From contig CP034985.2 in the NCBI GenBank assembly GCA_004026145.2, positions 1,846,057-1,910,056 on the forward strand: 64,000 nucleotides of DNA, read 5' to 3'. Source of the DNA: Takifugu bimaculatus (lineage: Eukaryota > Chordata > Actinopteri > Tetraodontiformes > Tetraodontidae). The number at the start of each line of letters is the position of its first letter. Positions within the stretch are counted from its first letter, which is position 1. A program made the translations under genes and the position numbers. Below, piece after piece: positions 1-13,449 of the stretch. Below the pieces are notes generated by a model. It saw only the letters and a list, made by a program, of their open reading frames with translations. It had not been told where the DNA came from and made no database searches.

Positions 1-105
1 TACCATCATTCAGGGTTAAGTGAACCCTTCTGGGTCAAGTTTGCATGTTCTCCATATGAAGGTTCTCTGAGTACTGTTGCTTCCTCCCAGTGGTCAAAGC
101 CTGAC
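1..105 (+). repeat. Degenerate teleost interspersed repeat
   Basis: Contains GTTTGCATGTTCTCC followed by a decayed GGTTCTCTGAGTACT...GCTTCCTCCCAG stretch, matching the widespread fish repeat I recall as GTTTGCATGTTCTCCCCGTG with GGTACTCCGGCTTCCTCCCA. Family name not assigned. Confidence 0.55.
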
Positions 106-1269
106 AGAAGCACCTGGACCCCTGCACTAACTACATGGGCCCCAAGAATCCGGACCCACACCAACCTGTGCAGCCTCTCCAACCAGAAGGATCCTGGTGG
201 AGACAAAAGACAAATGTCAAAGCTGAATATTCCTGTAACTTGGGGGACAGAGTGGGCTCCCAGCCATTGTTGGACTTCAAGTATTCTGTGTTTTAAAGAA
301 GCATGAGGCCTAATAACAGACGCCGTCAGCGTGCCGGTGGCCCCATGGGTGGAGGGCGACTGTCTCACTCCTGACGGTGAGGGACACCCTGTCCAACAGC
401 ACCAACTTCATCTCTCTGATCATCAACAGTCAGTTTAAGTTTGCTGGTCAGTTTTTTTGAAGATTCAAGGAAGAACACGACGCATCGGTACGTGTAAACA
501 GGAAAACATTAACTCTGGTGGTTAATTAGAACAAAGCCAAGTGTCTTCTTCTCTTGTGACACCACATTTTCTGGTTGGCGCATTTATCCCAAAGCTTGTG
601 CGGCGTTTTTAGACGAGGGTTTGTTGTCAGACAGCCCTGAAAATCCCCAGCTTTCAGTTGCTCTTGACACTCTGGTTGAACCCAGTCTAATAATGCTGGA
701 TTACTGTCGAGAAACCATTTCCTTGAGTCGCGCTGCGAATCCGGAAGGTTTCCACCGTGCACTTTTTAATTGCTTAGGCATCAATGCTAGAATACGTAAG
801 GCAGCTTTACAGATAATAAGATGAAAGCTGGAGGTGCAGCAGCACAGGCTGATGAGGGATGCTGAAGGTTTCGGAGATATATGTGTAGGAATGCTCAGTA
901 TCAAAGCCAAAAAAGAAATCAAGCCATGACATCGACATAGCAGATAATCACCAAGCACAGTGCAACGTCGTGCACACACCCGTGCATGTCTCCACGGCAT
1001 GTCTGTGTGCATTCAGCTCCTCCTCAGCTTCACTAACCCTGGAACAATTGTTTCAGAGTGAAAATGAAGCACTAGATTACGCTGCCGTCAGACGATCTCC
1101 TGGTGTGCTGCCGTCACACCTTTCGTTTAACAAATGCTTGCTGTGAGGTGTTTTTCTCATACTTGACAAGATCATAACTCAGATCTGATGGATTCCTCCA
1201 CCCCCAGCTGCACACACACTAACAGACAGGATGCTCCTCAACCAAGAGTGATTCTTTATCATGTTTGCA

Positions 1270-1500
1270 GTTATCCGTTGTTCACAGTTATCCAGTCATC
1301 TGTGACTGAATTACACAATAAGCCCATTTTAGAAGTGGACATCTGAGCCCAAATGAAGCCCAGATATGTCGTAAGGTTTACATTTGTCATACAAAACAGT
1401 GTCAAGCCGGCCAGTGAAGACAGCTGGGAGATTAATATTCTCATGTTCTGAAATACTTGGGGCAGAGAGCTTCCGACTGCATTCTCTTTCATGTTTGTAG
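1270..1500. other. Complex non-repetitive stretch, candidate conserved non-coding element
   Basis: Unique, low-CpG sequence with words such as GAGATTAATATTCTCATG and no ORF support. Composition resembles known vertebrate enhancers near developmental genes; conservation cannot be tested here. Confidence 0.2.
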
Positions 1501-2319
1501 AATTAGGTTATGCCAGTATTGCTCTCCGCCGGCTCTCCTGGTGCCTCACAAGCCCTGTGGCATGGCAGGAAACCTCAGATGGAGATGGAATGCAAAGGGG
1601 AATAAATTGTGTATGATATATGCATGAGACAAACACTGAGGTTCAAAGACGGGTCATCCATCAGCAAAGTTGTTGCTTTAATGTTGGAGCGGCACGGCGC
1701 TGGAGCTCGGAGCTGCGTCTTACTTTACGGAGCAGAAACCAGCCCGTCTGTTACTGAGGAGTCTTCAGAGGGTGGACTGATTCCAGAAGACACTATGGAT
1801 AGAAATTTTAGCTGATGGTTCTCTAAAATGATATAGGATTAGTGGATTTTTCCTTTATTAATACTTGCGACTCCCCCGTCTTTCTGTATAATTACCACTG
1901 GAGTCAGTTCAGGCCCCCTGGATCTCAGTGGCCCTCGGCAGTAATAAAAGTTACATTCCACACGTGCTGGGATGTGGAAACACATTCAATTATAAGAATT
2001 CTCCTGGCGTGTCATTATGGCCTGCCAGGTCCAGTTGGCAACTTTACAGTAGGTTTGAATATTCTTACATATGGCTTTTGCTTGAACATATACACACCTA
2101 AGTGTAGATTACATTTCTTTAGCCTGTTTTTAAGTGATTCTTTAACAAGGACAGATAGGGCACTTGCTTTATCCAATCCCTTAATTATTCCACTATGACG
2201 GTAATTGATGTTAATGTTTTTATTTTTAGGGGAGCTGACATTTTTCTGTCCACATAAAGTCATTTCTGACATGTATTTAATGCAGCATCGGTGTGCCGGT
2301 GTCATCATATTCAATGCAA

Positions 2320-2450
2320 ATCCATACAGCCAGCTCTAAACAGCTGAGCTCTCTTTATTATTACCACGGGCTGCAGCTGATATATTAAAGCAATATTTAG
2401 CTGCAAATGTGTTGCGTAATACTCATCCCTTTTAGAGGTCACGTTGAGCT
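2320..2450. other. Candidate conserved non-coding element
   Basis: Contains CTCTTTATTATTACCACGGG, CAGCTGATATATTAAAGC and TTTAGCTGCAAATG in compact unique sequence without repeats; regulatory role is conjecture. Confidence 0.22.
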
Positions 2451-4680
2451 ACTTTTGTGGGTGAAGCTTCCATCCAGCTTTGTACATCAGCAGAACCTTT
2501 CTGCTGTTGCACGGCCCATGTCACAGATTTATTGTGGCTCATTGAACACCTGAACAACAACATCCTGCAAATAAAAGAAAGCGTTAGCTGGTCATCTATC
2601 AAGGCTCATTATCGCGCTCAACTAGAAATAAAACAAAACCAAGAACAAACAGAGCAGCACAAACCTAGCTGGGCCTGACGTCTCCCATCTGTTTGTCTTT
2701 ACTTTTATTAAATAGTTGCAAAGAAACGTCGCCTGCTTGCTGACGTTGAGAAATGCTTTAAAAAAGTATTTAAACTCCACAATAGCATCGGAACTGTCGC
2801 AGAATTGTCTGTTGTATCTTCTATTTGTAGCCTTTATCATGAACTGCAACGTCTTGGTGCAGACACAAACCCTCAGGGGGCAAAATGCTCATGAGGAACA
2901 ATGAGGAACTACTCCTACAGTGAAGATGCAGCTGGAGGAGCTATTTTAGGGGTTGGTATCTTGCTCGAGGACCCTTCAATGTGTTGACTGCAGGGGCCCA
3001 GACTCTAAACAATTACCTCAATATTACTGCTGCCTACAATGTTGATGACATACATGTCTCTATTTCTTGCTCTCCTCCTGAGGTTGCCTGTTCCAAGTGT
3101 GCCATCCATAGGAAAGATCCTGAACTACATCTGAGAAGTGCTAAAGCACAAATACAAGTTAGCATTTAGCCTTGTTTGGCTGATTCGCACCTATGTGGAT
3201 GTGCTGTGTTGCTACTGTACAATTCCAGCAATTCAATTTGAAATACACAGCATATTATCTCATAGAATGGTCCCCTTTTTACTGCAGTAAAGAAAAAATC
3301 CACACATAATAAATCCACAAATAATAAAGTTCACCTTTCTTCTTGATTGGAGATAAAATGTTGGCGTGCCAGGGGTCAAAGGTCAAGGAGGAAAGAGGGC
3401 AGAGAGGATCAGCAGGCAGGTGCTACATGAATCCTCTGGTGAATCCTCCCTCTCATGGATTCTTGTGGTTTAATTGAACAGCACGGCTGCACGTTCGAAA
3501 CCCTTTTGATGATAATGACGACCTTTTGAGCGATTTTCTTTGTTCCCTTTGTTCTTCATGGCTTTGCTCCAGCATCTGTCATTGATGCGTGATGACTGTA
3601 GTGTCAAGCACAAACCCTTGTGAAGACATTATTGTTTGTTGTGAACACTGTGTCTTGGAGGAGGCACCAGGAGAGGCTGAGGGGGGGGGGTCATTGATGT
3701 TGACTCCAGCATGGAGACCGATGTAGTTGCTCAGTCCGTGTTGTTGACCGTTAAAGTTTCTGTCAGTGCCACATCGGCCCAGCTTCCCTCCCTCTAGAGT
3801 TGGGGGGGGGGCTTCATTCAGAGTCAGGAGCTCTTCAACCCAGTCAGCCCTCGTGAGCCCTCCACGGAGATCAACGTTAACCAAGAACTCCTCCAATTGT
3901 TGCCTTGTCAAGAAACAAAACCGGCTATTTTTGCCAAGTACTGTGACCGCTGTTTGTTCTCATGGAAACATCGTTGCTTTCCTGCTTAATGTGGAGTGAA
4001 ATTCTGTGCTAAACTTTTTAGAAATGATTAGAATCTCTAATCAGATCAATGACAGGGCTGCTGTGGATTAATTTTAATGAATCACAATGAAGTATCATCT
4101 TAATCTATAATGATCTCTTTAGATTTTACACAAGTAAACAGCCTCGAGAGAGGCTTGTCTCAGGCAGGCTTGAATCCCTGACTACATACACACACATTGA
4201 TGCATACAGGAACATGATGAGCACCGGTAACCTTCAGCCTTCACTCACCTGCATGACAAATGTTGAACAAGAAAGAGTTGAGAGTTTTGCTTTTGTTGGC
4301 CATTTATGAGTGACATTGAGAAGAGCATCAGAAGGATGTGCCCCTCTATAAAGATGAAAAAGGCAGCAGTAATAACCGAGGAGAAAACAAACAGCAAATA
4401 TGCATCCATGCATTATTCATCATTGTGCATTGTATTGGTGCGGTGTTTATTATTTTAACTTTTATCCATCTAATCACCTAGAATAAATGGACAGCAAGAG
4501 GACACTGACAAATGGGCCTAAAACATGACAAAAGCAGGAGCCAACAACAGTCGAGAGAAAGGAGGTGTGTTCAGACGGCACTGCTGCCTGTAGAAGACAG
4601 GGGAGGTGGCCCAAATCCTCCGTCAGCCCACACCTGCACGAGAGCAGCACAGAGGAAGAACAAGGAGGAAACATGCTGTG

Positions 4681-4756
4681 ACAGGATGAGCAGCAGAACA
4701 GCAGCAGTAGCAGCAGCAGCAGAGCAGCAACAGCAGCAGTAGCAGCAGCACCAGCT
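4681..4756 (+). repeat. CAG-rich imperfect trinucleotide repeat
   Basis: Alternating AGCAGC with AGTAGC and AACAGC interruptions. Open frames over it are poly-Ser/Ala/Cys artefacts. Confidence 0.85.
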
Positions 4757-5111
4757 ATAATATGAGCTAACTTTTGCCGTTTTAATGGCAGAGCAGCCTG
4801 TTTTCTCTTCCTCTTTCTTTTCTACCTCATTGAGGTCATTGGTGAGAGACACTCCAGGAGGAACCTCGGGCATGGGGACAGTCATTGACTTTGCCTTTAA
4901 ATACATCCTGGAAGCAGAACATCTCAGAACAGCACGATCATCTCTTCACCACTATGTCATTTCTTGGGTCTTTCTTTGTTATTTGGGTATCGTGACTGTG
5001 ATGTTGCTGCTCTGGAACAAACTACAGCTCCTCAGATCCACAACATCCCAGTTCTTTGTTTCTCTCTGAAGTGTTTGCAGGTGACAGTAAATCAAATAAT
5101 AAATATACCGT

Positions 5112-5202
<91 letters not shown>

Positions 5203-5218
5203 TATATATATATATATA
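5112..5218. repeat. (AC)n/(TA)n microsatellite
   Basis: About 100 bp of almost pure TA, led by a short CA run and broken once by TTTTT. Confidence 0.97.
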
Positions 5219-6401
5219 AAGGTTTATCTATTCTCCCCACGTCCTCCCCCCATCTGATCTTCAGCAGTATTAAATAAAACAAGACAGGATGAGACGTCGC
5301 TGACAGGCAGCTCGCATCAGTTCACAGATTTGTTGGAGCGAATGTACATGAAAACATCCCAGAAGGACGATTGTGAGAGGAGGTTCTTGCCATGTCATTA
5401 CTACGTGTGAAAAGTGCGGTACAAAGTTGGTTCTTCCTGGCCTTGTTCTTCCTCCCACATCCCTGGGGGACAGTTTTAAGGCTGGCCTGTTGTTTCCTCC
5501 CCAACAAAAGGACCTCACGCAGGAAAAAAGGTCATTTTAGGACCTTTTTCTGGGTCTGGAGAGGAGACCTATGACAGCAGCACTCTGCAGCTGATGCCTG
5601 TTTGCTGGCTCCTGATTGTTCTCCTCTTCCACTCACTCAAGGTTGCTGGACTCTGCTGGACGCCCAGGAGCAGGACTTGGCTGAAACGAAAGACTCGACA
5701 TCTAATGTGGCTTCACATTGGCTTCTGCTGAAGCAGCGGCACCTCAGCGAGCACTCTTGTCTCATTCCTTGTTCACCGGTTGACATTTTGGCTGGACAGA
5801 GTCTAAACTAACATGAAGACTCTCGACGCTGGAGCTCTTTATTACTAAAGAGTGGGAGTTTTGCCCTAGTTGGCCTTCCTGTGGTTGACAGTTAACTCTG
5901 CACTTCTTTGTGTTCCCAAAGATGCACCCCAACACAGCTACAGGAGCCGTTTATAAAGTCACAAAGATTTCCATTGTTGCACGATTGGTGATTTTGGAAA
6001 GAAACTAAATGTTGTGGTGATGTAAAAAGTGTAGATTTTGGTCAGTACAAGTGAAACAAGAGAGTAAATGAGTGGAAGTCTCACATTTCTCTACTGGAAT
6101 AAAGCTCCTAACTAGCTCCACTTAAGTAGTACCACTAACGTGATCATAATATTGAGTTAAAAGGCTTTTGTCTTCCACTTCTGTTCATCTCAGTACACTA
6201 AAGTGTCTTCAGCAGCGTCCTGACTCATCAGAGAAAACCTCCTGAAAGGTGTCAGACAAGATATACAGACTTTCTGAGATATTCAGAGATACAGCTAAAA
6301 GGGTTTGATGCCATTTCAAATGTTGTTTTAAGGCTTCATGGTGACATATTTTGATTCACACAAAAATCCAGCTGGGCTGTGAATTCTGTGCTCTGTGCCC
6401 G

Positions 6402-6508
6402 TCCTCTCTCCTCTCCTCTCCTCTCCTCTCCTCTCCTCTCCTCTCCTCTCCTCTCCTCTCCTCTCCTCTCCTCTCCTCTCCTCTCCTCTCCTCTCCTCTC
6501 CTCTCTCT
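6402..6508 (+). repeat. (CTCTC)n pentanucleotide repeat
   Basis: About 20 perfect units of CTCTC/TCCTC immediately upstream of the retroelement tail. Confidence 0.97.
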
Positions 6509-6511
6509 TTA

Positions 6512-6679
6512 CCCAGCCGGCCATCAGCAGGAGGGTCCCCCTACATGAGCCTGGTCCTGCTCAAGGTTTCTTCCTGTTAAAGGGGAGTTTTTCCTTGCCA
6601 CTGTTGCTTGTCTGGGGTCAGGCCCTGGGATTCTGGAAAGTGCCTAGAAACAATTTTGATTGTAAAAGATGCTATATAA

Positions 6680-6680
<1 letters not shown>
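6512..6680 (+). mobile_element. 3' tail of a teleost LINE/SINE-type retroelement
   Basis: Contains CTGGTCCTGCTCAAGGTTTC, TTCCTGTTAAAGGGGAG, TTTTTCCTTGCCACTG and GATGCTATATAAA, followed directly by a TTGA tandem tail (6681-6749). This is a very common fish repeat, which I associate with L2-type (Maui-like) LINE 3' ends; class is from memory. Lacks a 5' part, as expected of truncated copies. Confidence 0.6.

Positions 6681-6749
<69 letters not shown>
6681..6749 (+). repeat. (TTGA)n tetranucleotide tail
   Basis: About 17 perfect TTGA units abutting the GCTATATAAA of the retroelement, its natural 3' tail. Confidence 0.95.
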
Positions 6750-7720
6750 GCTGGTGACCAGGAGCTTAAATAGCAAGGAGATTAGTCATTGGCAGCAGGG
6801 GTGACTGTCACCAGCTCCATCATGCCCCCTGGGAAGAGAGCAGAGCAGGAACAGGAACGACGCCACAAAAGAACACCAAAATTAACACCCAGGTCCATCA
6901 AACTGATGTTACTCCATGTCAACAACAACAACCCCTAGCTTAAAGGTTGCTCAGCTAACAGGTGGTCTTCGCAACAAAAGAGAAAATGGAAATGAAGCTC
7001 TTTGTAGGTTGGTTTGAGGACAACAGTGAGTGGATGGACGTTGAGACGATGTCCAATCAGCACTTCAAGGACGTTCCTGGGGACGGTCCTGTCAGGAAGG
7101 GTGAACTCCATGGACCTAGCATCGTCAGGGGTCTCCACCCAGCTGCTCCTGGTGCCTCCTCAGAAACACTGACAGGTTTTAGTGGATCCACAATCCAACC
7201 TTAATGTCAACAATAGACACCTTCAGGACCAGACAAACTTCTTGGAACAACCACGTAGTCCCTGATTTTTGGTTCCTCTTGTGTTTGGTTCCTCTTGTGT
7301 TTTTCTTGTGTTTCCCAGTGAAATTCTTTTATTTGGAAGAAACAACCTGAACTTGTGTTGGTTCATTCACTATTAAAGTTGTTGGTGACTGTTTTATTAG
7401 AGCATAACATGACAACAGACTCGAGAATATAGGCTGAGTACAGCACAGCTAGGGGGCTGCTAGCTTTTAATTTCATCTTAAAGGATACTATCAGGGTCCC
7501 AGGGAGGGTGCTGGAGCCTGTCCCAGTGTCATTAGCTCATTACACAGCTCTCCATGAATCTTTGAGTGTGGCTCCTTGCTCAAGGGTACCTTAGTGATGC
7601 TTTGAAGGTCTCCTGATACCTCCCCCTACTACCCTCAGGTTTTTGACCCACCACGGCTAAAGTGACAAGGCTTGAACCGTCCGCTTCTCAGCACAGCTGA
7701 GAACCCTACTGCTACTACCC

Positions 7721-7988
7721 ACCCTAGTATGCTATACCGTCCTACTATGCTATACCCTCCTACTATGCTCTAGCCTCCTACTATGCAATACTCTCTTACT
7801 ATGCTATACCCTCCTACTATGATATACCCTCCTACTATGCTATGCCCTCCTACTATGCTATACCCTCCTACTATGCTCTAGCCTCCTACTGTGCTATACT
7901 GTCTTACTATGCTATACCCTCCTACTATGCTCTACCCTCCTACTATGCTATACCCTCCTACTATGCTATACCCTACTACTATGCTATA
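7721..7988 (+). repeat. 18-bp minisatellite, unit like TACTATGCTATACCCTCC
   Basis: About 14-15 units with substitutions in the CTATA/CTCTA segment; ends blend into unique sequence. Contiguous tandem copies without spacers, so not a CRISPR array. Confidence 0.93.
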
Positions 7989-9599
7989 TCTCTCAGTAGA
8001 CCATGCTAATATGAAGAACACCCGTGCTGATCATGCTGAATGACTGAGTGAATGCAGCTTCGTGATCACTGCAAAGTGCATCTGTGTGCATGTGCATGTT
8101 TGTGTGTGTGCACGTGCGGGCACGTGTGTCACTTGAACTTTTAAGTCAGACGTTATTGTGCTGAGAGCCTAAAGCTCCTAAAGATGCTGGCACAGCTTTT
8201 TAAACTTGGGGATGCAGCAGGTTCCAGTTAGCTCAGGGAAGAGCTGTTAATCACTTCACAGATGTGCATCAGTTGTCTGACTTTTCCACAACAATTAGCA
8301 TCTTTGACGGGACAGTGGGCTTTCAGATGATGACGGGGTGAGTGAGGGGCCAGAAGCAGCATGGCCCAGCATTATCTCCACATGGTTCCCCAGCAACTGC
8401 AGACACTGTGGCAGCTGTTGGGGTCGCCTCCACCTCTGCTTGGCAGATGAACCGCGACAGCTGACGCCTGAACAGCCAGTCAGAGAAAGTGGCTGTAATG
8501 AGCAGTTTGACAGACAGACAGCGTCGGATCGTCGATGAAGTTATTTCCCTGCACCGCCGGCTCTGCCAGGCTCGGTGAGCCTACGGCTGCCAGATCACTG
8601 CTGGGCTGCTTTATCTGATGTCATGAGGAAGAAGAGGCAAATCCCACAGTCTTGTGGAAAATGGAAAATGCCTCATGAATGATTCATTCTGCAGCTCGTT
8701 GTCTACATTATAAATGTATGGACATTAATGTACTGTTACCAAAACCTACTTATAAAAGAGAATATTTACTATTCTTTGAAGGTGGGAACATGGTGAAGTG
8801 TAAAATGGGACAAAGATACCTGACACACCAGAGATGCTAAAGAGTGGAGCACAGGAGCTTTGCAGAAGTTCCTGTGCAGAGAAAAGAGTTGACTTTTGTT
8901 TTACTGAGTTTAAGACCTTGAGCATAAAACACCAGGAAGCAGATAGTGGAAGTTATTAGATTGGGATCTGTCCAAAGTTGGGTTGATTCCTGGACAAGGT
9001 CCAGTGTTGTCCGATCGGCATGGGTCCAAAGAGTCAAAGAGAGAAAGAACCGTTGATTGTGTTCTGGCCTGTGTGTGTTTCTGCTGCTGCAGACAGCAGA
9101 GCTGAAGACCTCCAGGAAAAAATAGCCAAACGAAGAGTTCTTAAGCCTAATAAGACTCATCTCCATCTTCTGGGTGTCTGCTACTGTGCCTGAGGAAAGC
9201 CAACCCCAGTCTGACAGACAATTACTCGATGGTTCCATCCAGGCAGATGATGTCCTTCAGCAAAAGTAGCAGATTTGGTAGAACCAGGGTGGCAGGAAGG
9301 CCCCCAACCAGCATCAACACCTGTGGTGAGCTTTGATCTGCTGAAGCCCAGTCAGGCACACCAAGCTCTTGTTGAGCAGTCACTCATTGGACATGAGGAA
9401 GATCAACTTTGGCCTGGGGTGGCATATGTCCAACATGTATCTTTAGCTTAGCTTTGCCTAATGCATATTTTAAAGGCTAAAATGTAGTAATTTAGTAATT
9501 GGAAACACTTTCACATAATGGCAGCATTTTTGTGCTGGGATGAAGAAACTGTGCTGCTCTGTTCCTGCTCCAGTTTAACCTGCACAGCCCTAAAATGCC

Positions 9600-10210
9600 C
9601 CTCTGACCTCCTCAGACCTCCTCTGACCTCCTCTGACCCCCTTTGACCCCCGCAGACCTCCTCTGACCTCCTCTGACCTCTTCAGACCTCATCTGATGTC
9701 CTCTGACCACCTCTGACCTCCTCAGACTTCCTCTAACCTCCTCTGACCCCCTCTGACCTCCTCTGACCTCTGCAGACCTCCTCTGACCTCCTCAGACCTC
9801 CTCTGACCCCCCCAGACCTCATCAGACCTCCTCTGACCCCCTCTGACCTCCTCTGACCTCATCAGACCTCCTCTGACCCCCTCTGACCTCCTCTGACCTC
9901 TTCAGACCTCCTCTGATGTCCTCAGACCTCCGCTGACCTCCTCTGACCTCCTCAGACCTCCTCTGACGTCCTCACACCTCCTCTGACCCCCTCAGCCCTC
10001 ATCAGACCTCCTCTGACCCCCTCTGACCTCCTCTGACCCCCTCTGACCTCCTCAGACCTCCGCTGACCTCCTCTGACCTCCTCAGACCTCCTCTGACGTC
10101 CTCAGACCTCCTCTGACCCCCTCAGCCCTCATCAGACCTCCTCTGATGTCCTCAGACCTCCTCTGACCCCCTCTGACGTCCTCTGATCTCCTCAGACCAC
10201 CTTTGACCCC
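9600..10210 (+). repeat. 10-bp minisatellite, unit like CTCCTCTGAC
   Basis: About 60 units alternating CTCTGAC, CTCAGAC and variants (CCCC, GATGTC). Higher-order periods are visible, for example repeats of CTCAGACCTCCTCTGACGTC. Confidence 0.95.
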
Positions 10211-11609
10211 AACACCAGTCCTTCCTGCACATTTGGTGCTTGACAACCATGTCCCAGCACATGTGTCCTTTGGAGCGCCGGGGAGAATTACTGCCTGCAC
10301 GAAGTTCTGGACTCTAAATTCCAACACCCAGAACCTCAACAGGCTCGTTCCTACTGTGGGAGCAGAGACACATTTGATTAAAGTTTCTTATCAGCAGCTT
10401 CTGTGGGAGCACATTCGTTTCAGGAACCAGTTAGCCCACATTGTTGGAATATGGAACATGATAACCTTTCATCCTTCAATAAACCCTCCAGCTTCTTTGG
10501 CCCTACCGGATATCCTGTTTCTGTATGTGAAGCCAAGACAAATCTGCAGACAGGCCTGTTAAACCAGTGGCTCCTGATGAAATGTGGTGTTTACCCAGCT
10601 GGAGCCCCTGGAGCTCTCTGAACAACTCATCCACATCTTCCGACAGCGTCCACCAGCTTAGCAATTTGCTCAAATGTGACTGATTTCCATGGAAATCATC
10701 CTGGAGCGAAACACACTATAGAGGAGAAATCGAGATCTCCAGGAAGAGCAGGCAGACGCTGGTTCTCCATGCGTCCACCAGCACCTGAATGGTGATAGTT
10801 GACAGTGAGAGGACGTCCGTGGGACAGTGCAGCAGGCTCAGGCTTTACCAGGACTGATAGGACAGCAGCAGGACCAGAGCAGGACCAAGTGTGTCCTGCT
10901 CGTTTAACCCCTGGGGGGGCAGGCTGAAAATGGGGGAGGCTGGAAGTCTGAGCTGAATTAGAGACGTACCATGTTGTGCATCTCTCTAGTGGGTTCAGGG
11001 TCCCATCGGTCAGTCTCAGTGGATTCAGCAGCATTCAGCAGCTCTTTGAGCCTCACGGAGCAGCCAGCGACCCGCAGAAACGGTTCTGGAGACCCGTCCT
11101 ACGGGGCCAGAGGGATGACAGTGTGGTTTGGTGTAATTACGCCACAGCTCTCATGCAGCGAGCACACGGCGGCCTGAATAGGCAGCAGCCAAAATAAAAG
11201 GCCAACACCTCCACCCAGTGGTTACGCTCACTCTTTACGTGACGCCAACAATATGGGATCCAGAGGGGCGGCGCACAAGGACCCTGATCAAGGACCCTGA
11301 CTATGAGTGGAAGCAGGCAGTCCCGGGAAAATAGTCAGGTGAGAGCGTTTTAATCACCCTTGAAATGAGCGATTAGAATAATTATTTCTGTGGAGGGGGA
11401 GGCTCCTGTTATTACCGGTGCGCTCTCCAGTATTACAACAAATGGGTCCCTGCTCATTAGGATGAGTTGTGCTTGGCCTGTGATTGGGAGCCTCTGAGGA
11501 GATCGCTTTATTACTCTGTGAGCAGCACATGCGATTAGCATTCAGGCGCTGTGCTTCTCCAACATTCGCACACAAACACACTTTTGTTGCTTGTAACTCA
11601 ATAACATGT

Positions 11610-11655
11610 CCTCCTCCTCCTCTTCCTCCTCCTCCTCCTCCTCCTCCTCCTCCTC
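11610..11655 (+). repeat. (CCT)n microsatellite
   Basis: About 15 CTC/CCT units with one CTT interruption. Confidence 0.95.
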
Positions 11656-12092
11656 ACTGGAACCCTGTTAGCAGCACATTATTAGGGCTCCGGTGCTTCT
11701 GCAGGAAATGTGTTCTTCTTCTTCCAGTACATTTGCTGCCTTTTTGGGGCCCTCGCTACTTGCTCACAAACTCAGCAAATGTTCCCTGCATCACCGAGGC
11801 CCCACTTATGGTCCCACGATGCCAACGAAAGACTCTGGAACCGTGTTTGAAGTCCAGCAGGAAGTCCCACATTTAGAACTGAACTGTCGAGGCCTCCTTT
11901 TCTCGCTCCATCGTCATCATTTAACCACACAATCTTGGACGATGTTAAATTGGACGACGTTAAATCTCATCTGAGGGTTTGGACGAGGCAGCGAGGCACA
12001 TTTGAAGCTTAACCATAAAAACAGGAAGTGGCTGACATTCAGACATATGGCGTCCAATCAGAGTCAAAGGTCACATATTGAACCCCCCCCCA

Positions 12093-12121
12093 TACACACA
12101 CACACACACATACACACACAC
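12093..12121 (+). repeat. (CA)n microsatellite
   Basis: Short CA run with one TA interruption, preceded by a C run. Confidence 0.9.
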
Positions 12122-13334
12122 GGGAGACTTCATTAGGTGAGATAAAGCCGGTGTCAGTATTCACAGCCTGAAATGAAACTTTGTCCCTTTTCAAAAACGA
12201 CCGGACCACCAAAACATCAGCGGTCCTTTAGGCACTTGGCTAAAAGATAAAGATGGAAAAGGAGGAAAAGATCAAGACAACAGAGAGAAGTTAGTGAGTG
12301 ATTTATCACCAAAATCATTACTATTCACGTTGAAAATGACGCCCGTTAAGGGCAACATTCATGCGAGAAATAGGTTAAACTGGGGTTAAACTGGGAGACA
12401 TTAGGATACTGTATGTTAGTATGGCGCGGAATAGACACTCAGACACTCAGCACGCTCGATTTATCTTCCTCTCTTCCCCCTCAAGAGCCCAAAGCTTCTT
12501 CTTCTTCATTAACATTTAATGGCAAACCGCCTTAATGGTGTATCACCATCACTAACTGGTTCGGACTGGGAGCAAGACCCCAAGGGAGCGTTGGGGAAAG
12601 CAGACTGTTAATGAAAACTCATTGTGTTTTGCCTTCCTTAGAGGAAAAAGCTAGATGAATACAAGTTCAGCAGTTTGGGGTTGATGATGGTGCCAGCAGT
12701 TACCTGTTTAATATGAGCATCAAGGGGCGCTTTCTTCACGCTTCAGGCTCCAGTGTTGCTCATTTGCCTCCACACCAGGAAGCCATAGGAAGCACGTTCC
12801 CCCACTCTATACACAGTTAGGTCTAGTTCAGTATGAAAGTTGAACACGACTAATGATTAACGGTGCCGAAAAGCCTTTCGGTGCACCGACGGTTGATTTC
12901 CCAACCTTCACTGAACTAATGGTTCTGTGATGCAAACTCCTTCTGACTCTGCTCCCCTACACGGGCTGAAGGCTGCTGCACCAGCGCATCCTGTCTCTGG
13001 GCATTTGTAAACATAATTATTGAGCCTAAATAGTGATTTTTTTTTTAAAATATTTCTGAGCGATGCACCATACTGGAGGACATTTTTGGGGGTAAAAACC
13101 AGGGAGCAGTGGGAGACATTGAAACTGTAGGTTTGTAGTGATTTCCTCCTATGTTTTCTGCAATTGCATCACATATCCAGCCAAAGCTTGTGAAATGTGT
13201 TTCACTGTGTTCCCAGCAGGCTTTTCAAATGATTTTTTGACAGGGTGTGTATAGCTGTGCCCCTGAAGATTAATCCAGCATTAACTTCATCCCTTTTATC
13301 CTCATAGGCATTCTTTTCTGCATCACTGATTCGA

Positions 13335-13349
13335 GGGGGGGGGGGGGGG
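13335..13349 (+). repeat. Poly-G run
   Basis: A run of about 15 G within the map3k7 upstream flank. Confidence 0.9.
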
Positions 13350-13449
13350 TGTTTTAAGAGATCTTTTACATATTCTGGGCCGAATCGAATCAGAAGCTAA
13401 CTTCAGCGCCACCTTTCACTGCGGGTGATTTAACAGGTTTGCTTAATTC

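Larger units (their letters stand above)
1..13449. other. Gene-free flank upstream of map3k7
   Basis: No exon or gene could be supported. The stretch contains the tandem and interspersed repeats listed separately plus complex unique sequence. In mammals MAP3K7 borders a large gene desert towards EPHA7, so regulatory sequence here is plausible but unproven. Confidence 0.6.

Noticed and set aside
7721..7988. Regular short repeats suggesting a CRISPR array
   Set aside because: Units are contiguous without unique spacers and diverge gradually; the genome is vertebrate.
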